Assembly: GCA_005656395.1 (NCBI GenBank)
Contig: SRSI01000017.1
Coordinates: forward strand, 1-64,000
Source: Strongyloides papillosus
Taxonomy: Eukaryota > Nematoda > Chromadorea > Rhabditida > Strongyloididae
Reading direction: 5' to 3'
Length of the DNA: 64,000 bases
The position numbers and the translations under genes were made by a program. The notes below the pieces were generated by a model that saw only the letters and a list, made by a program, of their open reading frames with translations, made no database searches and was not told where the DNA came from. This document shows positions 38,453 to 50,639 of this stretch, in pieces (within the stretch, counting starts at the first letter, position 1; the number at the start of each line of letters is the position of its first letter).

Positions 38453-39956
38453 CGATTTTTCCATAATTCCCATTTATGTTAAAGATTCATTTTACTGTTC
38501 ACTGGGCAATTAAAAACATCAAAAAAGTGTCTATAATTTGATAAAACCATATTAGTGCGTGTTTATGATAGATAATACATATCCATATCCATTATTGTTT
38601 CTAAATTGTCTTTACTTGTATACTCATAAAAACTTCTACCAACACTAATAAAAAATAATTGTTCTTCGGTGAATTTTTCAAAAATAGAAATACCTTCATA
38701 TTTATCATGAGTAGTATTAAGATACTTCATGTTAGCTGTATGGACAAGTTTATGTCCACCATTATCAGCAATATTTTCATTTAATGTCAGTGAACCATTT
38801 ATGTTTCTATTGGTTATACTTTCTTTTTGCATATCGTATTGATTAACAAAACAATTACTTTTTTCTTTATATTTTTCTATTGACACTTGAGTAACATTAA
38901 AGTAATTTTTATTATCAGCTTCAAGTATAAGTTTAAAATTCTTACTATCAAAAGCATACAAAATTTCATGAGAAATAGTAGATCCAAGGTAACCATAATT
39001 AAGAGACAATGGAAAATTTTTACTATACGATGGTTCACTAAGATAATTTGAATTGACAGAAAAATAGTTTTCATAAGGATCATACCATGAATCACTATAT
39101 ACATATTGGGGCATAAATTCATCGGGTTGAAAAATTTTTCCTCTACAAGAGTTCAAATTATCTTTGTCGTTGTATGATAATGATTCCAAATTCTTAATAC
39201 TTTCAAAAATATTTGTATAGTGGTCATTAGAATCTATTTCTATAATATCATAACAACTTCGATTGATGTTACACTAGACAAATTAAGTATATTAAAATTT
39301 CTTAAAAATTCCATTTTATTAAGTTTATATTTAAAATTATTTCTTGTTTTTCATTAAATATATCTTTTTTTTCGTCTATAAGTAATCTAAATTTATGTTT
39401 AATTAACATGATTATATTTTCTACTGTATCATATTCACCATCCTTTTCACTTTTAATTATATTCTTTTTAAAAAATACTGAACTTAAAGCATACTTCCCA
39501 AAGTTTAAAATTTTTAAATTACAATCAAAAATTGTTTTTATAGGTAATTTTTTGCATTTCTGACGTAATTTATAAAGAGTATTAATTACTTTTGATTCAT
39601 TATTATATTTTCTTTCAAAGAATTCTAAAAGCAAATAAAAAAAACAAAAAGTACATTATCATCAGTAAATTTATCACAACTTCTTATCCTACTATCATAG
39701 TGGAACGATTTACTATTTTTTTTTACCGTCTCCCCAGACTTAATCTAATTACCACAAGAACATTTATAAAAATTATCACAGGGATCTACATAAGAATCGG
39801 GATATTCGTAAAGAATTCTAGAATTCGAATGTTTTTTTATAATATTTAAAATTTAACTTTTTGAAACCCTTTTAGACATTCTTAATCGAATCAAGAATAC
39901 TTCCTTGTGATACAAAAAAGTGCATAAGTATAAAGAATTTAAATAAAAACATTCAT
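38453..39956 (-). pseudogene. Dead tandem copy of the M13 peptidase
   Basis: The copy is collinear with the intact peptidase over its whole length but is broken. The start region (ATG at 39956) has a stop six codons in. Further stops and frame changes lie around 39635-39900, 39245-39300 and 38560-38580, and the C-terminal NCPVNSKMN block is followed by a stop. The open middle part (39189-38563) still shows NYGYLGSTISHEILYAFD and LNENIADNGG. There the second zinc-binding His of HExxH is replaced by Tyr, so the product would be inactive even apart from the frame breaks. It has diverged well beyond the neutral identity of a very recent copy. Confidence 0.85.
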
Positions 39957-41019
39957 TTTATATTCGACAAATGAGTTTGTTATATCAGAATTCTGAGAAA
40001 TTTCTTAACACCATATTAAAAAATGGAAGGAGATTTATTTAATGCATAAATTTGACAATCAAATAATTTTTTTTCCAAAGCAATTTATCACAATTTTTTA
40101 TATTTAGAAATACAAATGAAAAAATATTATTTTTATTATAAAACATAAATTTATATTAAAATCATTTTTATATTCTAATTTTATTATTATATTTTAATAT
40201 TTATATATAATACCATTGTTTAATAATTATTTCACTTGATTCTATTATTTGCAATCACATTTCTTTATAAGGAGAATTTTCAAGACAAACCATATAATTG
40301 TATATCTATCATAAGAATATTATTGTTGTCATATATTCAAAAAAAATAAACCTTCGTTTTATACACTTCTTTCTTTAAGTTTCCATATTGTTTTACTTTT
40401 TTGAATACCAGTTGAAGGCATGCTTTTACCTGGCTTTGTTTAACTTTTCAAACCATTTTGGTTAGAATATTTTTTAAAAAACTACCTTAACTCTTTGCTT
40501 CATAACTTTTTCAATTTTTAATTAAACTCTACAATATTAAGTTTTCCTAATATTCAAGAGCTTATCAATCAAATGAATTATAAATTATTTATATAGTATG
40601 ATTATTAATCTTATGAATAAAATTTGATATCAAAACAGCAAAACAATAGCACAAGAAAATATTAACATCATGTATTCAAATTAAAGAAATTGTTCATTAT
40701 ATTTTTTCATTATCTATATTATTTGAATTGTAAGCGATAGAACAATTTAATAAAATTTTAATCAACAAATAAAAAGCCTATAAAACCATAAAAAATTGGA
40801 TTTTTTTAAATACTAACTTTTTTGCAACAAAAAATAAATTAAATCAAATTGTTTTCTCTGATAATTTGTTTCTTTTGGTTTATCCTAATTCAGAGCAATA
40901 TTTAAAGATTGTTAAGCAAATATGATAGGATAAGATACGAATACACAATAACAAATTTTATTGAGGACAACAACTCTATAAAATAACTACAAAATTACAA
41001 ACCGACTTTCTAAGCGAAG
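39957..41019. other. AT-rich intergenic DNA
   Basis: No gene is supported. There is a slightly less AT-rich stretch around 40360-40450, without an open frame of note. Confidence 0.5.
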
Positions 41020-41539
41020 TTAGAATAACAGAGAGAAAATTTCATTAAAGAAATTCTTTATTACTCGTAGGATGGTTTTACGTTCTTCTATTTTTCTCTC
41101 AGGAACATACATTTTAGATTGAGGTTCTTTCTTTACAAATTCTTCATCATTAATGTAAAGAACACACGTATATGATTGTTGTTCACGACCAGGTTTGGAA
41201 TCGTTTCTACAAAAACTTAAAATATTTTTTGTCACATTGTAAGTAATTGTAACATTACAATCTTTTTTATAAATAAATTATTTTGTTTTGCATTTATTTA
41301 CCTGGCAATTTATCTCCATCTATATGTGATTCAAGATTGAATGTTGTGCCATTACCTAAATATTTTTTACCAGCTTTATTAATGCCGTTACATTTTAGGT
41401 TTATTGTAGCGCCAACACTTTCAGATGTGAAGTAAGACTCTCCAAAAAGATTTACACTCTTATAATTTACATACTGAGTACTGCAAAGATTATAAAATAT
41501 TGAAAGAATTATATGTGCTGTAAATATTCTGAAGAACAT
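41020..41539 (-). CDS. Small secreted protein, unidentified, possibly TTL-related (159 aa)
   Basis: Two exons (41539-41302 and 41261-41020) with a 40-nt GTAAAT..AAAAAG intron give 160 codons including the stop. Residues 1 to about 21 are a signal peptide (MFFRIFTAHIILSIFYNLCS). The mature part has alternating beta-strand character (ATINLKCNG, TTFNLESHID, CNVTITYNVT, YTCVLYINDEE), four cysteines besides the signal, and several N-glycosylation sites. It shares a general layout with TTL-type proteins (an early strand block with Cys, and short beta repeats) but lacks their diagnostic DPDD and H-x-C blocks. I therefore leave the family open. The C-terminus is Lys/Glu-rich and ends in a short hydrophobic run. 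Confidence 0.6.
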
Positions 41540-42339
41540 TATTATAAAATATTTTCAAATTATAAAAATAAACTTTGCTTAAATACTGATAATTATTATA
41601 CAAAAATATTAAAAAAATAAATATTTAAACCTGTATTATTGAGAACCAAAAAACAATAAATATAATTACAATTATTTACTAATTATTATTTTTAATATAG
41701 AGATCAAAAATTTTGACATCGTAGAATATAATTTCTAGCAGATGAGTAGATTTTTAAAATTTCCCCTGATGTTAACATACATTTAAAAAGAGGAAACAAT
41801 CAAATATGAAATATAGAATAATGTTTATTGAAATAATTTTTGTTGTTACCCGTTGTGTGATACTTAAACTAAGCAGAACAAAAAATTATAAATATACAAA
41901 TATTAACTTAAAATATATGATGATTATAAATATTGGGCATAAAAAATTATTTTAAATTAAAAAATAGAGCATAAATGAGATCCATTTAGTGAAACCTTTA
42001 TTTTTTTTTCAAAATGTTAATTTGTAACCTTTATGCCATTCATTCTTATTTAGATGAAGATTGATTTTTAAAGCAATTTGAGAACGGCTTAAAGATTGTT
42101 TATAATTAATTTAATATTACTTAAGATTTTATAGAGTTAATCATAAATATTATCAAATTATGTAAAAAACAATTTTATTATTCAAAAATTGAGTTGCACA
42201 TTTTGTCCGTCATTATAAGTTTTAAAAATACCATTTGTGTTTTAAAAATTATCAAAATTGTTATTATTTTTTAAATATTTTTATAAAATACCAATAATAA
42301 TTTAATTTTTTCTTCATTATGACCAAAAATGAGAATTTA
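41540..42339. other. AT-rich intergenic DNA with a possible MULE-end relic
   Basis: No gene is seen. At about 42193-42217 the sequence tgcacattttgtccgtcatt resembles the left end of the MULE at 10.95 kb (tgtacattttgtccgccact) and may be a decayed solo terminus. Confidence 0.35.
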
Positions 42340-43776
42340 TACAAGGTATCTCATAGGTAGCTTCCCAAACAATCGCACTTATAGTTTCTATTATAGCCAA
42401 GCTACAAATATTGTGTTTTAACAATTTTGTTGCTGAGACGCATACCATTCTAATGCTATAAATGCCATAAGAAATGTGAATTCTGGGAAGAGTTATAGAT
42501 AGTCAAAATTTAGGGTCAAAATTAGCATGTATGTGTATGCAACTTTTTTTTAAAGAAAGATATGCTAATTCTTGTTGTTGATTTTAAAAGCCCAACTTCT
42601 TCTGTAGTACCCCACAAAATTTTTTGAAGATAGAAGTTCAGTAACTATGTGTTATTTTTTAATTTAGAAAAAAATCACAATTTTTGTTAGAATTTTGATG
42701 TTTTTCAAGATTAAAGAACGATGAGAAAATTCTTAAGAATGTTTTATCAATATTCTGATAGAGTAAGGAATAAGTATAATATGATTAATTTCGGTTATGT
42801 TTGAAAAAAGTTATGATTTATCAAATATTACTAATTTTATACTTTTGGTTAAAAATTAAATTACAAACATCATTTCCTCTAACATTTTTGATACTTAATA
42901 CCATTGTTAAAACTAATTAAACTTTTAAAGTAACAAAATATTATTTATTAGTTCATAGATTCAATGAAAACTGTAGTAATTTTTATCATTGAATATTCTC
43001 AAAAAATAATTTTTTCAATATTTTCATATTATTTATTAACATTTCATACTATTTTGCAAAGTTATTACCTTGTAAAAACATTTATACGTATCTTTTAAAC
43101 TTATCGTATTTTCGATCATATTTTCAAGTTCCCCATGTTTTAGATATGAATATCTACTAATTCAAATAGGATAATATTTTGAATTTTTTTGATATTGAAA
43201 CATAATTGACATTCTGAAATTTTAAAAAATTATCGTATTTTCTTTTAATACTAGAAATATTTAAAAACAGTCAATATTTTACAAAATATACCTTTCCGAA
43301 ACCTAATAAAATTTAAGGATATTATATTCATTCGACAGAGCTTCACTTATTCTATAAGAATATTGATAAAACAGTTTTAAAATTTACCACATCGTTCCTT
43401 AATCTTGAAAAAACATTAAAATTTTGACAGAAATCGTGGTTTCTTTTCTTTATTTAAAAATAAAAAATAGTTACTGGACTTTCATCTGCATGACATCTTA
43501 GGACTAAGTACAAAAGAAGTTGTATTCTCATAATCAACAACAAAAATGAAAATATCTTTTCATAAAAAAAAGTTACATGATTGCATATGCCAAAAATGAC
43601 CCTAAATTTCGAATATCTATAACTCCTCCCAGAATCCACATTTCGTTGTGGCATTTATAGAATTAGAATGGCATGTATCTCAGCTATAAAATGGTTATAA
43701 TGCCATATTTGTAGCTTAACTAAAAGAAAAGTTTTAAGTACGACCATCTGGGGAGCTACTTATGGGACACAATGTA
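42340..43776. repeat. Foldback family 2, copy B (1.44 kb)
   Basis: The two halves are inverted copies of each other around a centre near 43058. The left part 'gctgagacgcataccattct' (about 42432) pairs with 'agaatggcatgtatctcagc' (about 43664). The left 'gatgtttttcaagattaaag' (about 42697) pairs with its complement near 43400. Ends start TACAAGGTATCTCATAGG and, read inward from the other side, TACATTGTGTCCCATAAG. The flanking bases allow a TA target site, as in Tc1/mariner-derived elements; that assignment is inference. No coding potential. Related to the copies at 13.7 and 52.9 kb. Confidence 0.75.
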
Positions 43777-45826
43777 TTTATGTCACTCTGACTAAATGTT
43801 GTTTTTTTACAAAAATTACATTTTATTTTTGTGTGTTGAAAAAAAGGAGAAGTAATATAAATAAAATTTATTATTATGAAAATTTTGCCACCACATAGTG
43901 ACTGAATTCTGTCTTTCAGATTAAGTTGACGTTAAAATCAAATAAAATTTCCACTTAATTATTTTTTTAGATAATTTAATAACAATAGAACAAAAAGTTA
44001 TAATTTTTAGCTTATAAAATATTAAAAAATAGATTAATATTTAGATTTTTGCTTTTTAATCTGATTAAAATTTTTTCCAAAATATTTTTTATTATAAAAC
44101 AATAATTTTTAATTGTTGGTAATTAAAGTTTTACTGAATGTTAATTTCTTGTTATGATCTCAAAAAGTATTTTAAAACAGAAAGTGGCCATCAGATGAAT
44201 GTAATACTACTAAAAATGGCAAAAAAAGAGTAATAACATTTCCAAATGTTTAAACACGACCAAATGTACATTACAACTTATTTAAAAAATTATCACTGTA
44301 TAAATATTAATTGCTTTAAATGAATTTAATTTCTACTAATAAATCTTAAAATATATAATAGCACACAGGTTTCGCCTAAAAATGAACAAAGTACAATTAA
44401 AAAATATTAACTTAAAAAATGTCATTTTACTTCAAAATACTACACTATATTCATTGATTATACATTTCTCTGTTGATTATTTTTTTTAAATGGTTGTGTT
44501 ATTTTTCTTAAATAGCAACAATATATTATTAAACATTCTAATTTGTTAAAAATATTCACACATGAAGATCAATAATTCATTTATAGTCTTTTTTTGTTGA
44601 TAATCAAATGTTATCAAACATCAATTTTTGATATATCTGAAACATAAAATATGTAACATTTTAGAGAATATGAATAATTTTGCTAAATAATATAAAGTTG
44701 AATGGTTGTATATTTAAAGTTAAATATGTCTTGATTGTTTGTCATGGTATAAAGCATCTCTTAGAAATTATTTTAAATTAGATGTTTTTACGGTAGCAAT
44801 GTCATTATTTTTAATGTCACTAATGTTAATCCCAAAACTTAAATTTAATTATAATATTTTTAGGGGTTAAGTTATTTATTTTTGAGGTTGTATAAAACCT
44901 GGCATTGTTTAGGAAATATTGATAATTGTAAGGTAAATTTTTGTAATTGTTGTTTTTATTGTGACATTTAATAGGCGTTGTGCCAGATTAAATAAAATTT
45001 AACTATAAGAATTTTTAATATAATAATTAAAATTTCAAAATAAAACAGTATAACACTTATTATCAATATAAAAACTGTATTTTTGTTTTTAAAAAAAATA
45101 TACAAACAATCACCTAGTAGAAATGTAAAACAATCTTAATATTTTGTTGATGATTTACTATATATTAGTATGAATAAAACTATTTTTTACTGATTTTTTA
45201 AATAGTGTTATTAGTCAAATTTTAATCTAACAAAGAGTATTTAACATTATGGGAATCTAATGAATAATAACCACTATTAACAGCAAGATTTAAGAATATT
45301 GTATTGAGTATACAATTTCTTCTTTGAATTAAAAAATAAATTAAAAATATAGTAATATTTTATTGGCGTGTATGTATTATAAAATATGAATAATAGTATA
45401 TAAAGAAAAAAATATATTTTAAATGTTTAAATATGATTAATAAATGATAATTGTATAATCACTTATTGCAAATATGATTTTTCATTCAAAAGTTATTTAT
45501 TATATATTAAAAAATACTGTTTTAATTTTGTATTTTTCATGAACATATTATAAAATATGTTCTCTTATTCTTTTTTAATGTTATTAAAATCATAATATTT
45601 ATTTTAATATAAATTTTTCCATCAATATATAAAGCAATTGTGTTTTTTATTATATCATAGGATTAATATATAATATTATGAATGAAGTTTTAATTGCCAA
45701 TTTTTAAAAAATTTCTAGTTATTTCTTAAATAAAACTAAAACCTTGGAAAAATTGCTATACGACTTTTAGTTTTATCATATTCTTCTAAAAAAAAATTAA
45801 AATATTTTATATATTTAGTAATCAAA
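43777..45826. other. AT-rich intergenic DNA
   Basis: No gene, RNA gene or clear repeat recognised in this 2 kb. Confidence 0.5.
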
Positions 45827-46345
45827 ATGAATATTTTTTTGATTGTTATTTCCGCTGTAATTTTCTTTGCACAAAATTTGAATTTAAAAAAAAATATATA
45901 AAAAATAGAAATACAAAAAGAACATATTTTTTTTATAGGAAATATAAGTTGTAATGGTATACCAGCATCTAATGTTACAATAAAACTTTATAAAAAAAAT
46001 AAAAACTAAACGGATAGAGTTAAATTAAATTCGACTTTAACTAATTAAACTGGTAAATTTACATTATTTAGAATATGAAATAATGCTAAACGTTTTATTA
46101 AGTTGTACAAATTTTAATTATTTAGTTCACTTAGATAGTTATATGATTGTTACACAACAATATAGTGTTAATGACACAGAAAGATGTATTAGAACATTTG
46201 GTTTTTATTTTTCATCTTTTTGTGCCCATCATACTTTATAAAAAACAAAAGAGTTTCCTTATAGGGCTGTTATTGATGATGATAAAATTACTAATTATAG
46301 AAACCAAACATGTAAAAAAAACAGGTAATTTATTAAAAAGTGATT
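45827..46345 (+). pseudogene. Transthyretin-like pseudogene
   Basis: An ATG at 45827 opens a signal-peptide-like stretch (NIFLIVISAVIFFAQN). After an intron-like gap ending TTTTATAG at about 45939, a TTL core follows: GNISCNGIPASNVTIKLYKK, then TGKFTLF. Stops interrupt it at about 46007, 46045 and 46075, and the C-terminal part survives only as shifted fragments (for example NYRNQTCKKN near 46290). This corresponds to the GxLxC…P..NV.V.LY and GxF.L blocks of TTL proteins. It is clearly non-functional. Confidence 0.6.
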
Positions 46346-46599
46346 AAAAAATAAGCCTTTATAAAATTGCAAAAATCGAATCAAGATTCTTTGTGTTAAA
46401 AATAAAAAAATGTTAGAAAATAATATTTTATTACTAAAATTATTATTGCTGGCACATATAACAACAAATATTACATACAATAAACAAAATCGGTTATAAA
46501 AGTAAAAAAATCAAATAATGATTAAATCATGCAATAAGATCATTAAAAATTTATTTGGTTATGTTCTTTAACACAATTGGACTAGATCACTTGCACATC

Positions 46600-47610
46600 A
46601 TTCACTTACCATTTCTTAAAATAACACCATCCTAAAGTTTCTTCAGGTGTCTAAGATTTTTTAAGATAACATTTCTTGGTAGTATATAACGTCGCTTTCC
46701 ATTAACAGTTCTCTCAAGTACGACAGTTGAACCAAGAATCTCTTTAATAACATAGGGACTTTCCCATTCGAATTAAAGTTTTCTTTAACAAAAAGAATTA
46801 GGAACTATATCATCAATTTTGTACATCTCATCATTTAAAACAGTCGAATTCCTACTTTTTTCTGTACTTTTTTTCTTTCTCACTATTTTTTTTATCATCT
46901 TCTGGGAATTTAATTTTTTCAACATTTTTCAAACGAAGTAACTCTAAGTCTCTTGCATTAATTAAACCCTTTTCATTATAAGAATGTTTCTCTACATTTT
47001 ATGGGTACTTGAATTTATAGCCTAAAAACAATTCATCGAGACTCTCTCTTTCTGCAACAATGGTGTTTGAGAAAATAAATTACCGTTACATAATATTTTC
47101 AAATTTATTGGTTTATCATTCGATTCAATTTTACTAGTTGGTATCTTTCATATAACATGTTGAAGATTACTAATTGCAATATCTGCCACATTATTATCAT
47201 TTTTAATGATGTGATTTACCAGTAATAACATTATACTCGATTTATTTAAACTCTCAAGCGTTCTATTCTAGTGTGAAGTATTACCTGAATTCCAACGAGT
47301 CAGGAATCTATACTTTCAGCATAATTTAAGTGATGCCGTCATAACTGAACTGTTTCACATTCAACATTTAGATTAATGTCAACCATCCAATATAATGTAG
47401 TACTATCAACCATATGTATCATAACTTTATCTTTTCTTGGAAAACATATGCCAGCTACATAATTTTCTCTCAAAATCATGAAACTACACCAATAGAAAAC
47501 TTTTGCTTTCTTATTATTTACATTACACCGTTGATATGTTCTGCAAGAACGAATACATTTTTTAACAATACTATCCAACATTGAAACTTAAACTTTATGT
47601 TTTTAACTTG
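46600..47610 (-). pseudogene. Decayed LTR-retrotransposon integrase region
   Basis: On the minus strand, from about 47581, the frame MLDSIVKKCIRSCRTYQRCN has the C..C of an integrase zinc-binding domain. It is followed by KDKVMIHMVDSTTLYW, resembling the first catalytic Asp block. Further on, in broken frames, NRTLESLN resembles the 'NG..E..N' block. Near the end, FEWESPYVIKEILGSTVVLE leads to a short basic stretch, as in the C-terminal integrase domain (W.GPY.V). Many stops and frame changes are present. No LTRs are seen next to it. It is unrelated in position to the intact gag at 63 kb, though it could be from the same superfamily. Confidence 0.55.
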
Positions 47611-47989
47611 CAGCAATTTTAATCAATTGAAATCTCCAAAACTATAAGTAAGTAGAAATTTTTCTCAGCTATTTACCTTATACCAGGTGAAAGCTATTTT
47701 TCTTAAAGATTTGAAAAATTCTAAAATTATTTTATTAGTAAATTGAGGTATTAAAAAGTATTATTAGTATTAGATTTTTATTTTAAGTGAATGATTTGTT
47801 TTTTATAAAATACATGTTAATAAAAATATTTTATTTTTAGTTAGTAATCAAAAACACACTATATACTGCACGTAAAAAGGTGACGTTAAAACAACTCAAT
47901 TAACTTTATATAAGTAAAAATTCATCAAAATTGTCAAACAAGACACATCATTGAGACAATACTAGTAGTCCTTAACATTTTAATTAATT

Positions 47990-48965
47990 AATACTCCTGA
48001 TTTATCTAAACTATCAGTATACTTGCATACCAATTTGATCTATTGTATTAAAATTTCAGTCTATCAATATAACTAACTCGACTAAAAAGCTATACAACGA
48101 AAATAACTAAACTAGCAATTTTTTATTTGGGTTAATGTTTTAAAAGTTTGTTACTTTGGGTACTTTAAACATACTAGAAAATTGAAAAATTAGTAAATTT
48201 AAATATTAATAAATTAAAATGTTAATTCAATTATTAATGATAATTCTGTTTCGTTGAAGTTTCTGGGGTACTAAAATCCGGATTTTCAAATGGTAAAAGA
48301 TAAAAAAATATTTTAAATAAAATATAATATTCCAGATTATAATTATTTAAATCAGAAAATAACTAACAAACATTATGGATGTTGTAGTGTTTATTTAAGT
48401 TTAAAATACTTGAATTTTATTCTCAATTTCTGTTATAAAATTAGGGTTAACTTAGGATAATTGATGAAGCAAAAATAGCATTTATTCTAAATAATAATAA
48501 AATTTTTGCTATTTATATTATTTTATTTTTGAAAAAGAATACAGTGAATGCATAAACATTTATTATTATAATTTTTGTCCTCAAATTTTTTAATTATCTT
48601 TTTATTAAAACAATTTTAATTTAGAATATTAAATTTGATCTAAAATAATTTTTTATCTTTTGTCATTTAAAAATCTGAATTTTAGTATCACAGAAGCTTC
48701 AACAAAACAGAATTAATAGTACTAATTGAATCGATATTTCAATTTATTAATTTTTCAATTTTATAATATATTTAATATACCCAAAGTAACAAACTTTTAA
48801 AATATTAACCTTAATAAACAATTGCTAGTTTAGTTATTGTCGTTGTATAACTTTTTAGTCGAGTTAGTAAATTGATAGACAGAACTTTTAATACATTCGA
48901 TCAAATTGGTATGTAAGTATACTGATTAGTCTAGATAAATCAGGGGTATTAATTAAAACCCATTT
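47990..48965. repeat. Nested foldback element, about 980 bp
   Basis: It is an inverted repeat centred near 48475. The left arm 'aatactcctgatttatct' (about 47990) pairs with 'agataaatcaggggtatt' (about 48935). 'ctcgactaaaaagctataca' (48077) pairs with 'tgtataactttttagtcgag' (about 48844). 'aaaatccggattttcaaatg' (48275) pairs with a block at about 48665. It interrupts the left arm of the larger foldback and so is younger. Target duplication is ambiguous within an AATTAAT run. No coding sequence. Confidence 0.7.
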
Positions 48966-49269
48966 TGTGAGTCAATCAGACATTTGATGTACAATTAAAA
49001 ATTTTACTCCCCATTTTTATTTCATAAATAAAAAGAGCAACCAAAAAAATGTATGTTGGCAAATTTATTCGGCTTGAAACTTTGAGATACAGGAGCTGCA
49101 ACGAGTCAAAGTCGTAAAAATTGATTTTTACAAGTTTCCAATAAATAGATTTTTTTAAAAATAAATGTTGTTCCTAGGGGTAATGTTTTATGAAAAAATG
49201 AATGAGCATACTTTCCACTTCATAAATTTACGTCTTTAATGTCTTTTGCAATTTTTTTTTGAGTTTTTT

Positions 49270-50050
49270 CAATTTTTGAGTACAAAAATCAAAAAAGCGC
49301 ATGCTCCCACTATGCTCATTCGATTTTTCATGTGATTTTACATCTAGATTCATAAAATTTAGAAAATTTAAATGGGAAGATAAATGTGATCTTGAGTGAA
49401 GAAGAATCTTGCTATTTCCCAAGGAAATAAGATTTTTCAATTTTTGAGTACAAAAATCAAAAAAGCGCATGTTCCCACTATGCTTATTCGATTTCTCATG
49501 TGAATTTACATCTAGATTCATAAAATTTAGAAGAATAAAATGGGAAGATAAATGTGATCTTGAGTGAAGAAGAATACCGGTATTTTCATATAGAATAGGT
49601 GTTTTCACATTTGAGTACAAAAATCGAAAAAGCGCATGTTCTCACTGTGTTTATTCGATTTTTCATATAAAAATACTGTTAGAAACAATATTTATTATAA
49701 AAAAAATTTAAAATTTATTAAAAAAGTGTACCAATATTCTACTATATTGAATTGAAATCTATATTTTTTATGAGAACACGTTTACCTTCCCATTTTATTT
49801 TCCTGATTTTCATGGAGTTAGATGTAAAATCACATGAGAAATCGAATGAGCATAGTGGGAACATGCGCTTTTTCGATTTCTGCACTCAAATGTGAAGACA
49901 TCTATTCTATTTAATAATACCAGTATTGTTCTTCACTCAAGATCACATTTACCTTCCCATTTAATTTTTTTGATTTCTATGAATCTAGATGTAAATTCAC
50001 ATGAGAAATCGAATGAGCATAGTGGGAACATGCGCTTTTTTGATTTTTGT
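49270..50050. repeat. 168-bp tandem units in the foldback core
   Basis: The unit carries 'gagtacaaaaatcaaaaaag', then 'cgcatg..cccactatgctc' and 'gtgatcttgagtgaagaa'. It recurs at about 49278, 49446 and 49613 in the left arm (spacing 168 and 167 bp) and inverted in the right arm (about 49861 and 50028). Because 168 is a multiple of three, a frame stays open through successive units on the minus strand (49620-49228) and through the inverted right-arm unit (49892-50104, plus), giving 56-residue protein repeats around MNLDVNSHEKSNKHSG. I treat these as a by-product of the repeat, not as a demonstrated gene. Confidence 0.65.
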
Positions 50051-50639
50051 ACTCAAAAATTGAAAAAAACTCAAAAAAAATTGCAAAAGACATTAAAGAC
50101 GTAAATTTATGAAGTGGAAAGTATGCTCATTCGTTTTTTCATAAAAAATTACCCCTAGGAACAACATTTATTTTTAAAAAAATCTATTTATTGGAAACTT
50201 GTAAAAATCAATTTTTACGACTTTGACTCGTTGCAACTCCTATATCTCAAAGTTTCAAGCCGAATAAATTTGCCAACATACATTTTTTTGGTTGCTCTTT
50301 TTATTTATGAAATAAAAATGGGGGGTAAAATTTTTAATTGTACAAGATTTTAAAAAAATGTTCGACTGACTCGCAAAATGCGTTTTAATTAAAATTTTAA
50401 GGACTACCAGTATTTTATAAAAAGCAAATTATTCACTTAAAATAAAAATCTAATGCTAATGATACTTTTAAATACCTCAATTTATTAATAAAATAATTTT
50501 AGAATTTTTAAAATCTTTAAAATTTTGATTGCTTAATTTTTTATTCCTTTAAATATTTTGAAAAATTGATGTGCCAATTTTTTACTGTTTTGCAAATATT
50601 GAACCAGGGTAAGTAGATTGCGTGTATTATTTTAATATA

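Larger units (their letters stand above)
47690..50540. repeat. Foldback family 1 element with nested insertions
   Basis: The right arm runs from about 49720 to 50540. Its inverted partner is split into 47690-47990 and 48965-49700. When the intervening foldback at 47990-48965 is removed, the two left pieces join (…agtccttaacattttaatta | aaacccattttgtgag…) exactly where the right arm is continuous (in reverse: …agtccttaaaattttaatta | aaacgcattttgcgag…). A further segment of about 140 bp (47815-47955), absent from the right arm, lies between ATAC direct repeats. The core contains tandem 168-bp units. A deleted copy of the same family begins the window. Confidence 0.7.

Noticed and set aside
43454..43654. 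66-codon minus-strand frame, and the similar one at 54115-54306
   Set aside because: Both fall in the same place of two foldback family 2 copies; they reflect shared repeat sequence and not a gene.
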